64,000 nucleotides of DNA from Hysterangium stoloniferum (taxonomy: Eukaryota; Basidiomycota; Agaricomycetes; Hysterangiales; Hysterangiaceae). Position numbers and translations under genes: made by a program. The DNA lies in NCBI GenBank assembly GCA_015178975.1, contig WHVD01000145.1:124001-188000 (forward strand), in the 5' to 3' direction. Every line of letters begins with the position of its first letter. The first letter of the stretch is position 1. The notes beneath the pieces are model-generated. The model saw nothing but the letters and a program-made list of their open reading frames with translations. It made no database searches and was not told the origin of the DNA. Below, in pieces: positions 25,316 to 36,701 of the stretch.

Positions 25316-25758
25316 CCTCTTCTCCGCCACACTCACTAAAAATCAAAATCAAGCTGTACTTCGATCTCAACTTGGACCTTGACAAGGCCAGGAAACTGCC
25401 AAATTCCCTTGCCAAGCACACCTTTGCCTGCACTTGCATGCAGTTTTTTATAGCAACGTGTGTTTTTTGTTGCTTATTGTCTTCGGCTACGCTTTTGGTA
25501 GATTATATCCTCGCAACTAAACGTTTGAGCCCAATGATTGTGCTCAATGATTACATGGGAGAGAGAAGGGAACTCGTCGCGCGTTTACCACCTATGCTGG
25601 CCACACACATCAAGGAGACGTTTTGTCCCAAGCTTAGAAGCCGGTGAGTCATTTATTACAGCCACATACACTCACATGTCTGAAGAATAGTAACATATTT
25701 ATCTAGTCATGTCGCGGCGTTTAGAACACTTTTGTGAGCGTGCCGGACAAGAGGCCAT

Positions 25759-25948
25759 AATGCCAGCATCAATGGTGGGAAGTTAGCCTTTGGGGAAGAT
25801 GGACAGACAGCATGCTCATACTGTCCAAAATGCGAACATGAAGTGCCGCGGTGGAGTGGCAGAAGAGAGATGAAAAGGTGTATTGAGGAACATGGGGGAT
25901 CCTAGTGGTGATGTAAGCCCTATGGTGAATGTTAGCATGGGTGGTACT
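25759..25948 (-). repeat. Right inner arm of a nested inverted repeat
   Basis: Inverted copy of 25131-25315. Short open frames in each arm spell MGDPSGDVSPMV because of this duplication; they are not evidence for a gene. Confidence 0.8.
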
Positions 25949-27288
25949 ACTCATTGTGTGAGTGATTGCCTTCATTGTGCTGTCTCGTCTTTAAACGGAC
26001 GGCATCGATGGTTTGCATTGACAGTCACGCTAGGGATCTCCATAGTTAGGCTACTGGGTTTGGGTATGATGAACGTGCAGAGAGAGGAATGTAAGGATAA
26101 TATGGAGGCCCAAGGCGGCGATTGCTCAAGCCACAACCCCTGCCTCATCTTCGAACTCACAATCACAACCCATCCTCTCTCGTGTCATCTCCACCCCCAG
26201 CCTCACCTGCCCCCACATTCACATCATCCTCCGGGTTACTTGACTTTGTTGGAATGAGAAAGGGAGGTGGATGTGAGGCACTGGAAGTGTAGGAGCTCAT
26301 ACACGAATGATTACCAGCGCACTATGGACCCACAATGGTACACAGGTTTTTCCGGAAGTGTCTCACACGTACCTGTGATGGTCATCTGGTCAGATTATCA
26401 TCGCAGAAATCTCACAAAGGAACACTTTAAAATGAACCAAAGGCCATGACTTGGTGACTGGGGGGTTGGAACCGGAATTTGTGCCATTTGATTGGGCTCG
26501 CTGTTGATTTGACCTGAGTTAACTTCAGGGCGAACCAATTTACTCCGGGAAAATGGGATCGCCTGAAAGATGATAAGTTCAAATAAACAATTAAACAGAG
26601 GAAAATGGACCTAGCATCATGTTATCCGCTTTTTTATAGCCATTGACACTAATCCTGGCCGTCTTACTACAGGCACATATTATTGATCAGTTCCCTATTC
26701 CTATTGTCCCACACAACTCTCCCTTTGTTCTACTTAATCGTCTTTGTCTTCCGCCGAGCTGTTCTTTTTGTTCTCCTACCTTACGGCACAACCTCAATTG
26801 TCCCTTGTCCCCCCCCCCCGTGTCTCTGATACCAACACTCCATTATTCTGCCAAAGACATATTAACTCTTGATCAATGTAGTTACAGGAAGAGGCTTCTA
26901 CTTGTATCTCCCACATACTCTAACACTCGAGCAGAGAAAACTCAGTCTTGTCACTGACTGAGTGAGGTCAATCAATGACCTTACAGACAGACACCTACGT
27001 CCTTCGCATGCTTGGCAACTCTTGGAACATTGTTCGAGCTGCCGCTTGGAGTACGATGATTTAACGCTGGGGAAGGGTGGGGAGAGGGATATCTTGATAT
27101 TTCATCTACACAAACCTAGAACGACAGCATTTAATATTGCATTGTGCGGAACGTACACATGCTGTGCGGAACGTCTGTGTAGTGTACAGTGCCGTTAGTG
27201 TCCGCCAGCTCTTCCTCATCCTTAACATCCGAGTGCCGGGATGGCCTATGAAATACCGTTCGTGGCCACTCGCAGAATGTGCACAACA

Positions 27289-27494
27289 ATCACAACATGA
27301 ACACTAAGTCGACATTAGCGAGTGCGTTGGAATTCTGAACAGTACATGGGTCCAGCTCCTTCGACGCGGAGAAGGAAGGCGAGTGAAGGGATGCTATGGG
27401 AATGGTTATGAGGGAGGGATAGATGATGCGGCCATGGTTATGATGATAGACGAACGTGTATAACTTAACAGGGAAATACAAGCAATGCTCTGCG
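27289..27494 (-). repeat. Right outer arm of the 3.2-kb inverted repeat
   Basis: Inverted copy of 24330-24552. Together the four arms give a nested arrangement (outer and inner pair) like a decayed fold-back DNA transposon. No terminal TSD was identified. Confidence 0.8.
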
Positions 27495-28206
27495 AGACGC
27501 CGCAACATGGCTAGATGATACACCAGTATGAGTCACAGCATAATAGGCAACAAAAAGAGCCATAGTAACCCACACGTTGTGAGATCAAACCACAGACGAA
27601 TAAAGTGATTTGCTGGCACGCCCAAGTCCAACCGAAGAACGACTTGTACACTAAGACAACGACGGACAAGATGTTATATTTATTGAACCACATGCTGCAA
27701 TGGTATGGAGGAGGAGAAATAAAGACATGATTCAAGGAAAGACGGAGAAATGTGTGGTGAAGTAAGTCCTGTTGCGAAATGGGGGAGGTGAGAAATACAC
27801 GTACTGGTCCAAAGAAACCATATCTGTGAAAATGATAGAAAGCAGCGAGGTGATGACGCTGTGAATCCTGGACTCAACGGAATCAGCAAACGTGTCTTTA
27901 GCATACAGTACCAGCTGGTGAAACGCAGAGAATTGCGATAGGACCCTCGTAAGAGTCACGATGAACTTACATTTGATGAGACCAAAAAGATTCATTGAAT
28001 GTTTGAGGTTGCGTAAATACTTGAAATCGCGGACGATTGTGATACCTTGGAATGCTCGCTCATCACCCTATGTCACCGGTGGATTCAGAGGAAATATTCG
28101 ACTTAACATTGGAGTCTGAAGCGACTATAATTCGTAATGCTATATTTAAAGTCTGGCAATTATAACCGGACTCGCCACTTATTACGTAACCCCGCCTCAT
28201 CACTCA
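27495..28206. other. Spacer upstream of MAD1
   Basis: Minus-strand frames at 27680-27995 contain a GTAAGT site and a CAG acceptor, but the spliced product meets a stop at once. I see no gene. The final 150 bp should hold the MAD1 promoter. Confidence 0.35.
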
Positions 28207-30505
28207 ATGGACTCTGAAGATCCATTTAGCTCTCCGACAAACAGAATAGCTGCGTCTCATCGCGTCAAAAGGGACGCTTCGTCAGCACAGCTGGTAGATT
28301 CTGGTATTTTTTATTTGATACTATAGTCATAAATGCGATCATAATGTCGCGTTTCAAGCTGCGTCGTCTAGGATCAGGCAAAAGGCCCAAGCATTCTCAA
28401 CACAAATGGAAAAGGCATCACTCGAAAGACGAATCCTTGCCGCAGATTCTGAAAAGAGAGAGCTGGAGCTTCGTCTTACCCAAAAGGAGCGGTTGATAGC
28501 TAAGCTCGAGAGTGACCGACGGTGGCTTGCTGACAGAGAAAAGGAGGAAAGAGAGGAAAAGGAAGAAGAAAGACGCGAGCGTGAGGAGGAGAAGGTTTGT
28601 AGTGTTAGTGGTCAAGGTTCTCGATATTATCCTAACAGATAAAGCAGAAACAGTCATCAGCAACGATTCGCAATCTCCGTGTTGAGCTGTCAACCCTACG
28701 CGACGAGCATGCTGAGCTTCAAGATGCACACTCCAATTTAAAGCGTACATCTTCTCAAACAATCAACGACCAAAAATCCCATTTGCTCGAGCTTACCCGT
28801 CAAGCAGCAGCATTCGAGGAGGAGCTTGTGGCCGTGAAGCAAGTTGCCGAAGAACACGAGCGCAATGCACAAGTCCTACGCACTCAAATTGAAGAAGCAG
28901 CCTTGGAAAAGGATGTCGGGTCTGAACGACGAGCCATGGATGACGAAAATTGGCGTGTGGTGCGGGAGGAACTACACCGCCAGGCAGCTTACATGCGTTC
29001 CTTGGAATCAACGAATGCAAAGCTAACGGGCGAACTATCGTCCTTAAGTGAACGACATACGAGCATCGAGGTGTTGAAAGAAGAGAAACGGGATTTAGAG
29101 AGGAAAATCCATACCATGGACGAACTCAGAAGCCAAGTGGTGCGCCTCGAAGCAGAAGTGGAGGCGGCGAGATTGGAGCGGGAGCAATGGGCTCAATTGT
29201 CGCAGCAGAAGGAGGATCGTGGCGCGCCTTCAGTCTCAACAAGCCAAGACTTGGCCGATCTCCGTCTGAAGAATGCCCTGTTACAGGAAGAGCTCGGCGC
29301 TACCATCGCGACTTTGCGGCGGCGAGAGATGGAGCTTTTCGATACTGATAAGCGTGACGCTGAAGCGAGAGCACTCGTTGCGCAGCTTGAAGCTGATGCC
29401 AAAGAATTACGAACCCAAGCCACACGCAGGGACGCACGTCTTGAGCTTGCTGAGCGCGAGGTCGGGTTCTTGAAGGCACTAGTAGCGAGCTTTAACGCTG
29501 AGGAACCAGATCGAGATGAAGCTAGACGGAGTCGAATCCTGAATCTCGAGGAAACCATCGAAAAGTTGAAGACCGAGAACGACCAGCTCGAGACGGAGAT
29601 TTTGTCTCTTGGCGGTGGAGCAAGGCATGGCACAAGTTGGGTGGAGATGACCAAGCGACTTGAAGAACAGCAGGCTGCCCGGGAAGCATTGGAGAAAGGT
29701 ATGCGTCTTTCTTCTTCCTCTTTCCCCTCTCACAGTCACTGTAGACATGGCCGAAGCCAAAGACGCCAACGACAGAGCTGCCGACAAGATCGACACCCTC
29801 GAACAAACCATCTTCGAGCTTCGTGGAGACATCGCCTCGGGCGCGCATGTTCCTCCCAACATGCGCGTTCTTACCATGCGTGAGAACCCGTTTCAGCAAT
29901 GGTCAGACCTGCGGCAAGAGGTGATGGATCGGCTAAAGAGCGAGAACGGCGCATTACTTAAGAGACTGGGAGACCTTGAGGTTTCGGGGGCTACTGCGGG
30001 ACCTCCTGGAGAGCATTTGGTACCGAGGGCCAGTTGGGAGAAGGAGCATAAGGAGAAGTGCGATTTGGAGGAAGTAGTGAAACAGAAAGAGAAGCGACTG
30101 TTACGGCTACAACAGGTATGGCAACATTCCCGGCTCATTGATTTAAACCTAACCTTGTCTATTCAGGTATTTACCAGCAAAGCGCAAGAGTTTCGTGAAA
30201 CAATGTCGTCTATACTTGGCTTTAAATTCCATTTCCAGGCAAATGGCCAAGTAAAGGTCACATCCCAATACGATGTCAATACGTCGTTCGTCTTTCAACC
30301 AACAGGCAAGAAAGAAGACGATGACGATGGTATGAAGATGCAGCTCGTACGTGGTGGAGAGTCGAGCTTGCCTGATTTACCACGGACGGTGGATTATTGG
30401 GTGAATCAGCGAATGTGTATACCTGGCTTGATGGCGACTGTGACTTTGGAGTGCTATGACCAGACGAGGAGGGGACAAGCTCAAGCTTGGACTGTTTCTA
30501 CATGA
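28207..30505 (+). CDS. MAD1: Spindle assembly checkpoint protein MAD1
   Basis: MAD1 is a long coiled-coil dimer that anchors MAD2 at unattached kinetochores and nuclear pores and so delays anaphase. Exons 28207-28303, 28359-28594, 28639-29698, 29745-30115 and 30167-30505 join into 700 aa. Residues about 45-590 are almost unbroken heptad-rich coiled coil (RELELRLTQKERLIAKLESD and later). ENPFQQWSDLRQEVMDRLKS is the conserved stretch before the C-terminal domain. The C-terminus (EFRETMSSILGFKFHF, VTSQYDV and FVFQPTG) is the RWD-like MAD1 head that binds BUB1 and kinetochores. Length is close to the usual 650-750 aa. I did not see a clear match to the MAD2-interaction motif, which is short and variable. 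The call rests mainly on the C-terminal head plus architecture. Confidence 0.87.
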
Positions 30506-30967
30506 CGCAAAATGTATTTTTTTGGTTTCACTTCGAGTAATGAGTCTCAGTATATTTTGCATATTGGCCATGAAACTCATAATAGTGCCTGCTGCATGCG
30601 TGAGTGTAAACATAAACTTTCTACAAGATTTAACAGGTATACCGATAATACAGCGGTATTATACAATGAATCTCGAGTTCTCATAGTTATGCCATTCCTA
30701 TACCTCATCAGTCACGATGACTATTGCGGCTGCGATGCGATGACCTGATGACTTGATAATAAGACTCAATGACTCAACTCCAAAGTCAGGGCCCCATTGC
30801 TGCCATATTGCCACCCTCATTGAAGTGATAGGCAGATATATTGCATCGCATATCAATATCTGCACAGCATCTCCTACTCGACCAGTCGCCGTCTATGACT
30901 CTTGGAACTGATATAATAAGTAGACAATGTTTATGTATTTTTCCTACAATATAGTACCTATTCTGTC
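30506..30967. other. Intergenic spacer between MAD1 and the RBR gene
   Basis: MAD1 3' flank and RBR promoter; both genes are on the plus strand. It contains short direct repeats of the type GATGACTTGATAA / CAATGACTCAACT but nothing I can name. Confidence 0.35.
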
Positions 30968-32596
30968 ATGGATTTTTCACCCGAGTCGATTAGAAATATG
31001 CAAAAGGAGGAATGGATAGCCTTAGAGGTACGCCTTGTCCCGTTCTAAACGAGGATATTATAGATTTCAGCACGCTAAATTACCGATTACAATAGGCCAT
31101 CTATCCAGACATTATACCGCCTACTTTACCTGATGAAGCAGAGTCGTTCACGCTTGAAATACCAGTTGGATTAGACCGTCCCTTTCAAGTTTGTGTTATT
31201 GGACACGACCCAGGGCTTGACGGAGATCGGACGTTGGAAACGCCTCGAATTTCTCGACTTCCCCCGATATGCATTAAATTGAGTCTACCGTCGGAGTATC
31301 CAGTCGACGATCCTCCCAAAATACACTCCCTACGCACAATTCACGACTGGCTCTCCCCGGATGATCTCAAGTTTCTCTCACAGGAGCTCGAGAAGATATG
31401 GACGGGTGACAGCGTTCTTGCGATGTGGATAGCTTATTTGTCGAATGGAGAGGAATGGCTTACTTCACTCGGCCTTATAGGAACGGAAACTATCGAGTAA
31501 GACTTTATTTTTCTCCTGGAAGCTTGGCTGACTGGTTTTGGGGAAAAGGATATGCGGTCCCGAGCCTGATGCAGTTATCCCTTTAATTTTGGCCTATAAC
31601 TCTTCTCTAGGGAGTACATTCGATCCAAGGATGCATGACTGCCCTATATGCCTAGGATGCTTTCGGGATAGTCATTGTGTAACGCTTTCGCCCTGTGGAC
31701 ATATCTTCTGCAAAAACTGCCTAGAGATGACATGGTCATATTATATTCGCCAAGGAGAGATAACACGTGTCCGTTGCCCCCATGATGAATGCGCGAGGCT
31801 GGAGTATTTTGAACCAGCTTCATCCGATGTCGTTAAATTGATGGTATCTCCGGATATGTTCGAACGATGGCGAAAGCTAATAACACTAAGAGAGATGGAG
31901 CTAGGTGTGTGGTATTTTTATTGATATTGAGTTGATATAGCATGTTCTCAATCCGCAACAGATCCTTCAATCGTTATGTGCCCCCTCCCAGAATGCCAAC
32001 TGCCCGTAAGGCATTTGCTGCATGCTGAAACACCGGAATTGGACCGTCTTCGGACTTGCACTTGTGGTTACACATTCTGTGTGGACTGCAAACGTTATTG
32101 GCATGGCCCGCGTATTATATGCATGTTCCCTCCCATGGGGGTCGATAAGAACGACAAAAAGGCGAAAGCTGAGTGGGATGATCGTTTGAGTACGTTGTGG
32201 ATTAAGAAAAACACAGTGCCGTATGCTTAAATTGTTCTTTAAAATCAACCATGACTGAGTTCTGATCTTTATAAACAGCTGCCCTCATTGTCAAATCAGA
32301 ATTGTGGGTTGTGTTTTATTCTCACACATGGAAGAAGTATGCTGATCGCGGATTTTGCTCAGGAAAGAAGTGAGGGATGTGATGACGTGAGTGGACAACA
32401 CCACAAGTTTCAAGAGATTTTCTGATAAATGCTACAGATGTATTGCAGCAGATGTGGGTAAGCTGCTCCTGTTCGCTTATGACTTTGGTTGCTTATCATC
32501 GTATTTTGTAGCAAAACGTTTTGCTATCGTTGTGGGTTGGCATTCGGTACTCACCAGCCAGGCGTAACATGTCCCCCTCGAGCATGGTATTCTTGA
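30968..32596 (+). CDS. RBR-type E3 ubiquitin ligase, RNF14-like (RWD-RING1-IBR-Rcat)
   Basis: It transfers ubiquitin from an E2 through a Cys thioester on the Rcat domain. Exons 30968-31027, 31096-31496, 31549-31904, 31962-32220, 32279-32303, 32363-32386, 32438-32457 and 32512-32596 total 390 codons. The RWD domain covers residues 1-150 and ends DWLSPDDLKFLSQELEKIW. RING1 starts at CPICLGCFRDSHCVTLSPCG, followed by H-I-F-C-K-N-C. The IBR spans CPLPECQLPV and CTCGYTFCVDCKRYWHGP. Rcat spans CPHCQIRI, then ERSEGCDDMYCSRCGKTFCY, where the Cys of EGCDDM is the predicted catalytic residue. RWD plus RBR is the RNF14/ARA54 layout. The product stops at TGA 32594-32596, but the same frame continues open for another 82 codons (see the next entry). 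It is paralogous to the broken gene at 22069-23377. Confidence 0.9.
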
Positions 32597-32599
32597 AAA

Positions 32600-32845
32600 A
32601 TGTCGCCTAATAATAGTTATTTGGCTATCGAATACGAAAAGGACTCACAAAGATTGAGGAGCTCAGAGGGACCACAGGCTCCTTGTGGTATGTCAATTGA
32701 TCAAACGATACAAGAGAGAGCGTTGCGCTTGTATAGGCAGCATCTCTTTCAAAATATCGCAGCCTCGGGCTTTTCACAGGCCTCCTTTAGCGACAAGGCG
32801 AACGTAGTTTCTCATACTCGTCCAAAACGCCTTGCTATATGAGGC
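32600..32845 (+). other. Open frame continuing in phase after the RBR stop codon
   Basis: Separated from the RBR coding sequence by only TGA AAA, an ATG at 32600 in the same frame opens 81 codons, including EYEKDSQRLRSSEGPQAP and QTIQERALRLYRQHLFQN. It may be the former C-terminal tail of the ligase cut off by a nonsense change, a readthrough extension, or chance. A 30-nt stretch that could be spliced out (GTATTC to AATAG) is too short for a normal intron here. Confidence 0.4.
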
Positions 32846-33104
32846 CCGTGTTAAACGTGAAAACTGACTGGTCCCAATATAGTACGTGTGCCATTAGAAA
32901 TAGTGTTGCCGTTTATTTCCATAGTAACCAGTTAGTTGTCTCCTAGCCGAATGCAAGCCGCAGCCGTAAATATTTGCGTATTGGCAATGGCTTCGTTGGT
33001 CTCCCATTTGGATGTGGAGTGGTCACTGAATTTCAGTACCCTTCCCACTTCCTTTTCCCTGCTCCCTTCTTTGAATACAAAGCTCCCTCAAGTTCTTAAA
33101 TCTG

Positions 33105-33570
33105 AGTACCACAATTAAGTGCAGTTTTGATGTCGTGTTGATCTTTTAAAGTCTTCTTGACAATGGCAAGGGTGGGCTCAGATGATCCTGATGTGTGAAG
33201 AGTTTGAACAATTGCAAACAATGAGTCAAGGTTCATGAGAATAGAATCAACTATGTCTGTGGCAGCTGGTGCATGCCTAAGAGTGACAAGTTCTTCAGTG
33301 GTGGAAACAATGTCTTGAATATAAATGGAAACAGGCTTTGAGGTGTCATGGGCCAGATTGTAAATGCACTTCTTGAATTGAAAACAAGTTGCACAAGAAT
33401 CCTTCTTGTATTCAGATTTGAGGCTCAGTCAAACTTCATTGGCAGTTTGGGGTGGGTTTGTTGAGATGGTTTGGAAGAGGGCTGTTCTGGTATATTGGTC
33501 CACTTTGAGCCATGCCTAGAGTTGAGCAGCATCCATAGATGATGTTGATGGACCTTTCACATGTTGTATG
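33105..33570 (-). mobile_element. Ty1/copia gag remnant
   Basis: The minus strand reads as a degraded gag: a segment TALFQTISTNPPQTANEV, then YKKDSCATCFQFKKCIYNLA, SIYIQDIVSTTEELVTLRHA and SLFAIVQTLHTSGSSEP. This resembles the helical UBN2-type gag of copia elements, with internal stops. No protease or polymerase is attached. Confidence 0.55.
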
Positions 33571-33972
33571 TGTTAAAATTCTGGCCATTTGGTAGTAATC
33601 TCAATGTAATGACACCTGCAGGTCACCAGTATATTTCATGCTAAGCTATGTAGTCCTATACAGTAGCTTAGTAATATCAATCTCATGTCCACCATGTACT
33701 GTCATATACCCCCCCTTGCATTAACAGGTTATTGGCCCCACAGACTTACAGTACATATCAGTTCAGATTCATTGCAATGCAATCTTGGTCCTTTGAGTAT
33801 TAAGTTGTCATATTTCTTTTAGACAGCCATATAGAAGGACTTAGAAGCTGTGGTACTTGCACAGGAAGGACTCTGGGGAGAAGTCTATTCACATGGGAAG
33901 GAGTCCCCAAATTGGCACCACAATTTCTATTTCTTCATTTTTTTTTCCACTATTCTAAATCACTTATCCAAA

Positions 33973-34076
33973 ATGGGGAAAGAGAATTACTTCCAAAAAC
34001 TAGGGGAGGAGAACTATAGTACATGGTGCATTTACAGTATATGAGAGTGCTCCTCACTCACAAGGAGGTCTGTGTC
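33973..34076 (+). mobile_element. N-terminus of a second copia gag, truncated
   Basis: MGKENYFQKLGEENYSTWC then (after a small disruption) MRVLLTHKEVC matches the conserved start of copia gag (L-x-G-x-N-Y-x-x-W). A likely primer-binding region, ACAGGTTATTGGCCCC, lies upstream at 33725, and a very similar ACAGGTTATGGGCC occurs upstream of the copia gag at 58182. Interrupted after about 35 codons. Confidence 0.55.
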
Positions 34077-34383
34077 ATGAACCTACAAGTTCAAATTCTG
34101 ATAATATTCAATTTGACATTCCTTTAACATTCCTTTGACATTCCTTTGACTTTTCAACTTGATTTCTGACTCAACTATCTTTCAAAATCCTTTGACTAAT
34201 CTTCAACTTGTCTCAGTTTGACATCATTGATGATTTTATTCTGATATCATATTATCATCATAGGTAAATGATAAATAGTATAAAAAGGGCAATGATAGGA
34301 GTGAGAAAAGTCAGTCAGAAAACCTGTACCATAATCTGTATCATTACTATTGTACTATTAATTTGACTTCTATTCATAATCTC

Positions 34384-35889
34384 TGTTAAGGGATGTGCAG
34401 GCTCACAGAGGGTTTCCAGAGAAACCCATGGATAATCTGGTAGGACTTGGCTTCAGCTTATAGGCTGTGCCTTCACAAGATCATGGTGTCCAATTTCAAA
34501 CAGGCAGATGGGAAACCTGGGGAGTCTGGGAGTAGTCGATAGGTTGATAGATCAAGTAGTTGATAGGTTGGGAGGCCAGTCAGAAAGCCCACAGACTCCA
34601 ATGAGGTCAATAGCATTGTGTTTCAAAAATAAGAGATAGGGATAGAGTGGGATATATGCTAAGTTACTGGGGGAGAACTAGGTTGATTTTCTGACCATAT
34701 TGTATGTACAACATTAGCTAGACTATATAGACTTGTTACAACCATGTCGCAACCTGACGGTCCCCGAGGTTATTGCCGTCTATTGACATTTCAAGTTATC
34801 AATCAAGTCATCACATTGGAAACCATCAGTCTCCTGACACTGATGTATGCTTTCACGGCGATCAACCCCATTTATGCCCCTGTCAGGTTATACTCGTACT
34901 ATCTGGTTATCCTTTGATATGTCCCTTTTATTATGATTATCTGTCTTACTCTATGTTTCACATATGCCCGTATATACATACTTGTAACCCATGGACTATT
35001 TCCTTTTCTCATAATTCTGCTCTTGGTTAACTTATGGCCTCTGAACTTATCGTAACCTTCCAGTTCCTAGTCCACCTTATTGTCAATAGCATTTTCCGCT
35101 CTTCCCTTAGTTAGTATTTTCTAGATGCCAATGACTCGTATATAAATCCACTGTAGTTGTAGTTACTAGGCAATCAGAATATCAACTCAGAACACCCACA
35201 TACATCTCCATAAGTCTTACTCTAAGTATCCCACTCCCCGTGTGCTTGTCAATCCTCGGCCTCCAACCCCTCGGCCTGACACTCAACTTATTCTTCAGTT
35301 CCGATTGGTAATTCACCGTGAGGAATTTGATAGGACTAGTTCTCACCCACCCAAAATTTAAGGACACCCGATGGTAACTTGCGAGGGTGCAGCACATAAG
35401 CTGAAGCCAAGTCCTTCTGATCGGTCCCTGTCAGCCAACTGACATTAGTCAGTTTTTCTTCTTAACAAGACTGTGGAATGTATGCAATACCAAATCTGGT
35501 AATAATGAAGATCAAAACAAGTAATCATGAAATGAGACGAGTAAAGACCAAACTAGGTGTTAGGGACAGAACAGAACAGAAGTGGGGTGTGAAACATGAC
35601 AGGTCATTTGACCATAACAGGAATGGGGTTCAGAGCTGATGGGTTGTCTGGGTGGAGTCCAGTGACTGGTATGTGAGACAGAGTCAGATATAGACAGGTT
35701 GGATGTGCATGGGTCCCAGCAGACACTCCAGTTGTGACTGTACTTTGGGTACCATATAGAGGGTTGGATGCATATATGGTGGGGTCTGGATGCTGGCGGG
35801 TTTTCCAGTTAACTGTATCCTGGTGGGTATAGAGAGTTGGGTGCATGTAGGATGGGGTCTGGAGCCCGGTGGGTTTTCCAGTCCTAACA
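34384..35889 (-). mobile_element. Old solo LTR (family 1), split by a younger LTR; TSD ATCTC
   Basis: It starts TGTTAAGGG at 34384 and ends CCTAACA at 35889, both flanked by the same five bases ATCTC (34379-34383 and 35890-35894). Its sequence aligns in minus orientation with the LTRs at 36702 and 37910, for instance GGTAGGACTTGGCTTCAGC, TGTATGTACAACAT and GACTGTGGAATG. A second LTR (34734-35467) interrupts it. Divergence from the other family-1 copies is clearly higher, so it is older. Confidence 0.88.
34734..35467 (+). mobile_element. Solo LTR (family 2) nested in the old LTR; TSD AGACT
   Basis: Runs from TGTTACAACC to TTCTTAACA, 734 bp, with the perfect duplication AGACT at 34729-34733 and 35468-35472. 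The host LTR resumes with AGACTGTGGAATG exactly as in the uninterrupted copy at 38269. A second family-2 copy in the opposite orientation lies at 56805-57524. Confidence 0.92.
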
Positions 35890-35894
35890 ATCTC

Positions 35895-36424
35895 TTTGAC
35901 ATAATTATTTGTGTGCTTCTGTCTCCTATATTTGCCTCATGCTTTATCAACAGGATGAATTTATACTTCATTGAATGAGGCATCTGTACTCAACATTGTT
36001 GAATATTCTTTGATTGTTTATTTGACTTTATTGAGTAAAATCTGATTCAAGTCAATCTGGGACATTATTTACAGTTTTGAAACCTGACCACCTGGTTCAC
36101 CTTCTTCAAAACTGGTCTGTGCATTTATCAAGAAACAGCAACTTGCCCAATTGGAACTCACTCTCAGTGTCAAACTGGAGCAAATCCCTCATCTCCATGA
36201 AAGTGACTTGTCATCTCTTGGGAAAATTTGTGCTAGGTCCATGTTGCCCACAGATTCACATCTTGACTCACTCTTTGCCACCAATTCCTAACCATGAGGA
36301 AAGCTGACAGACAGAGTATGCAGCTTTGGATTGCCACAGTAAAACATATCTCACAATATCTCAACCATGCAACTTGTTAAGGTTTAAGCAATGGGGTAAA
36401 AGGGGACACTATGTTGGGGGCCAA
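35895..36424. other. Repeat-derived sequence without a definable gene
   Basis: The stretch following the old LTR shares character with the copia-like sequence on its left. A frame around 36070-36290 (QLAQLELTLSVKLEQIPHLH) might be further gag residue, but it is too damaged to call. Confidence 0.3.
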
Positions 36425-36426
36425 TA

Positions 36427-36530
36427 GAGAGTATTTGCAACTAATATATATTAGCAAAACTAAATTGGCCTTAATATTCATATTAAGGCCAATTCAGTTT
36501 TGCTAATATATATTAGTTGCAAATACTCTC
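36427..36530. mobile_element. 104-bp hairpin MITE with TA target duplication
   Basis: The element is one palindrome: GAGAGTATTTGCAACTAATA on the left is the reverse complement of the right end, and pairing continues with one mismatch to a centre at about 36478. TA is present on both sides (36425-36426, 36531-36532), as for Tc1/mariner-type insertions. A diverged copy is at 48355-48457. Confidence 0.88.
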
Positions 36531-36701
36531 TAATGCTAAGAGATTGAAACTGGGGTCTAACTATGTATATCTTAGGGTATTTATACTAAAGGGAACATTA
36601 AATAAAGTTATTATTAAGAAGGTTCAAACCTTAGAAGAAAATTAAAATAAAGTTAAGTTTTACATTTGACATATGTATATCACATGATTGTCATTGCATG
36701 G

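Noticed and set aside
27680-27995. Minus-strand spliced gene starting MNLFGLIK
   Set aside because: Splicing at the best GTAAGT and CAG sites leads directly to a stop.
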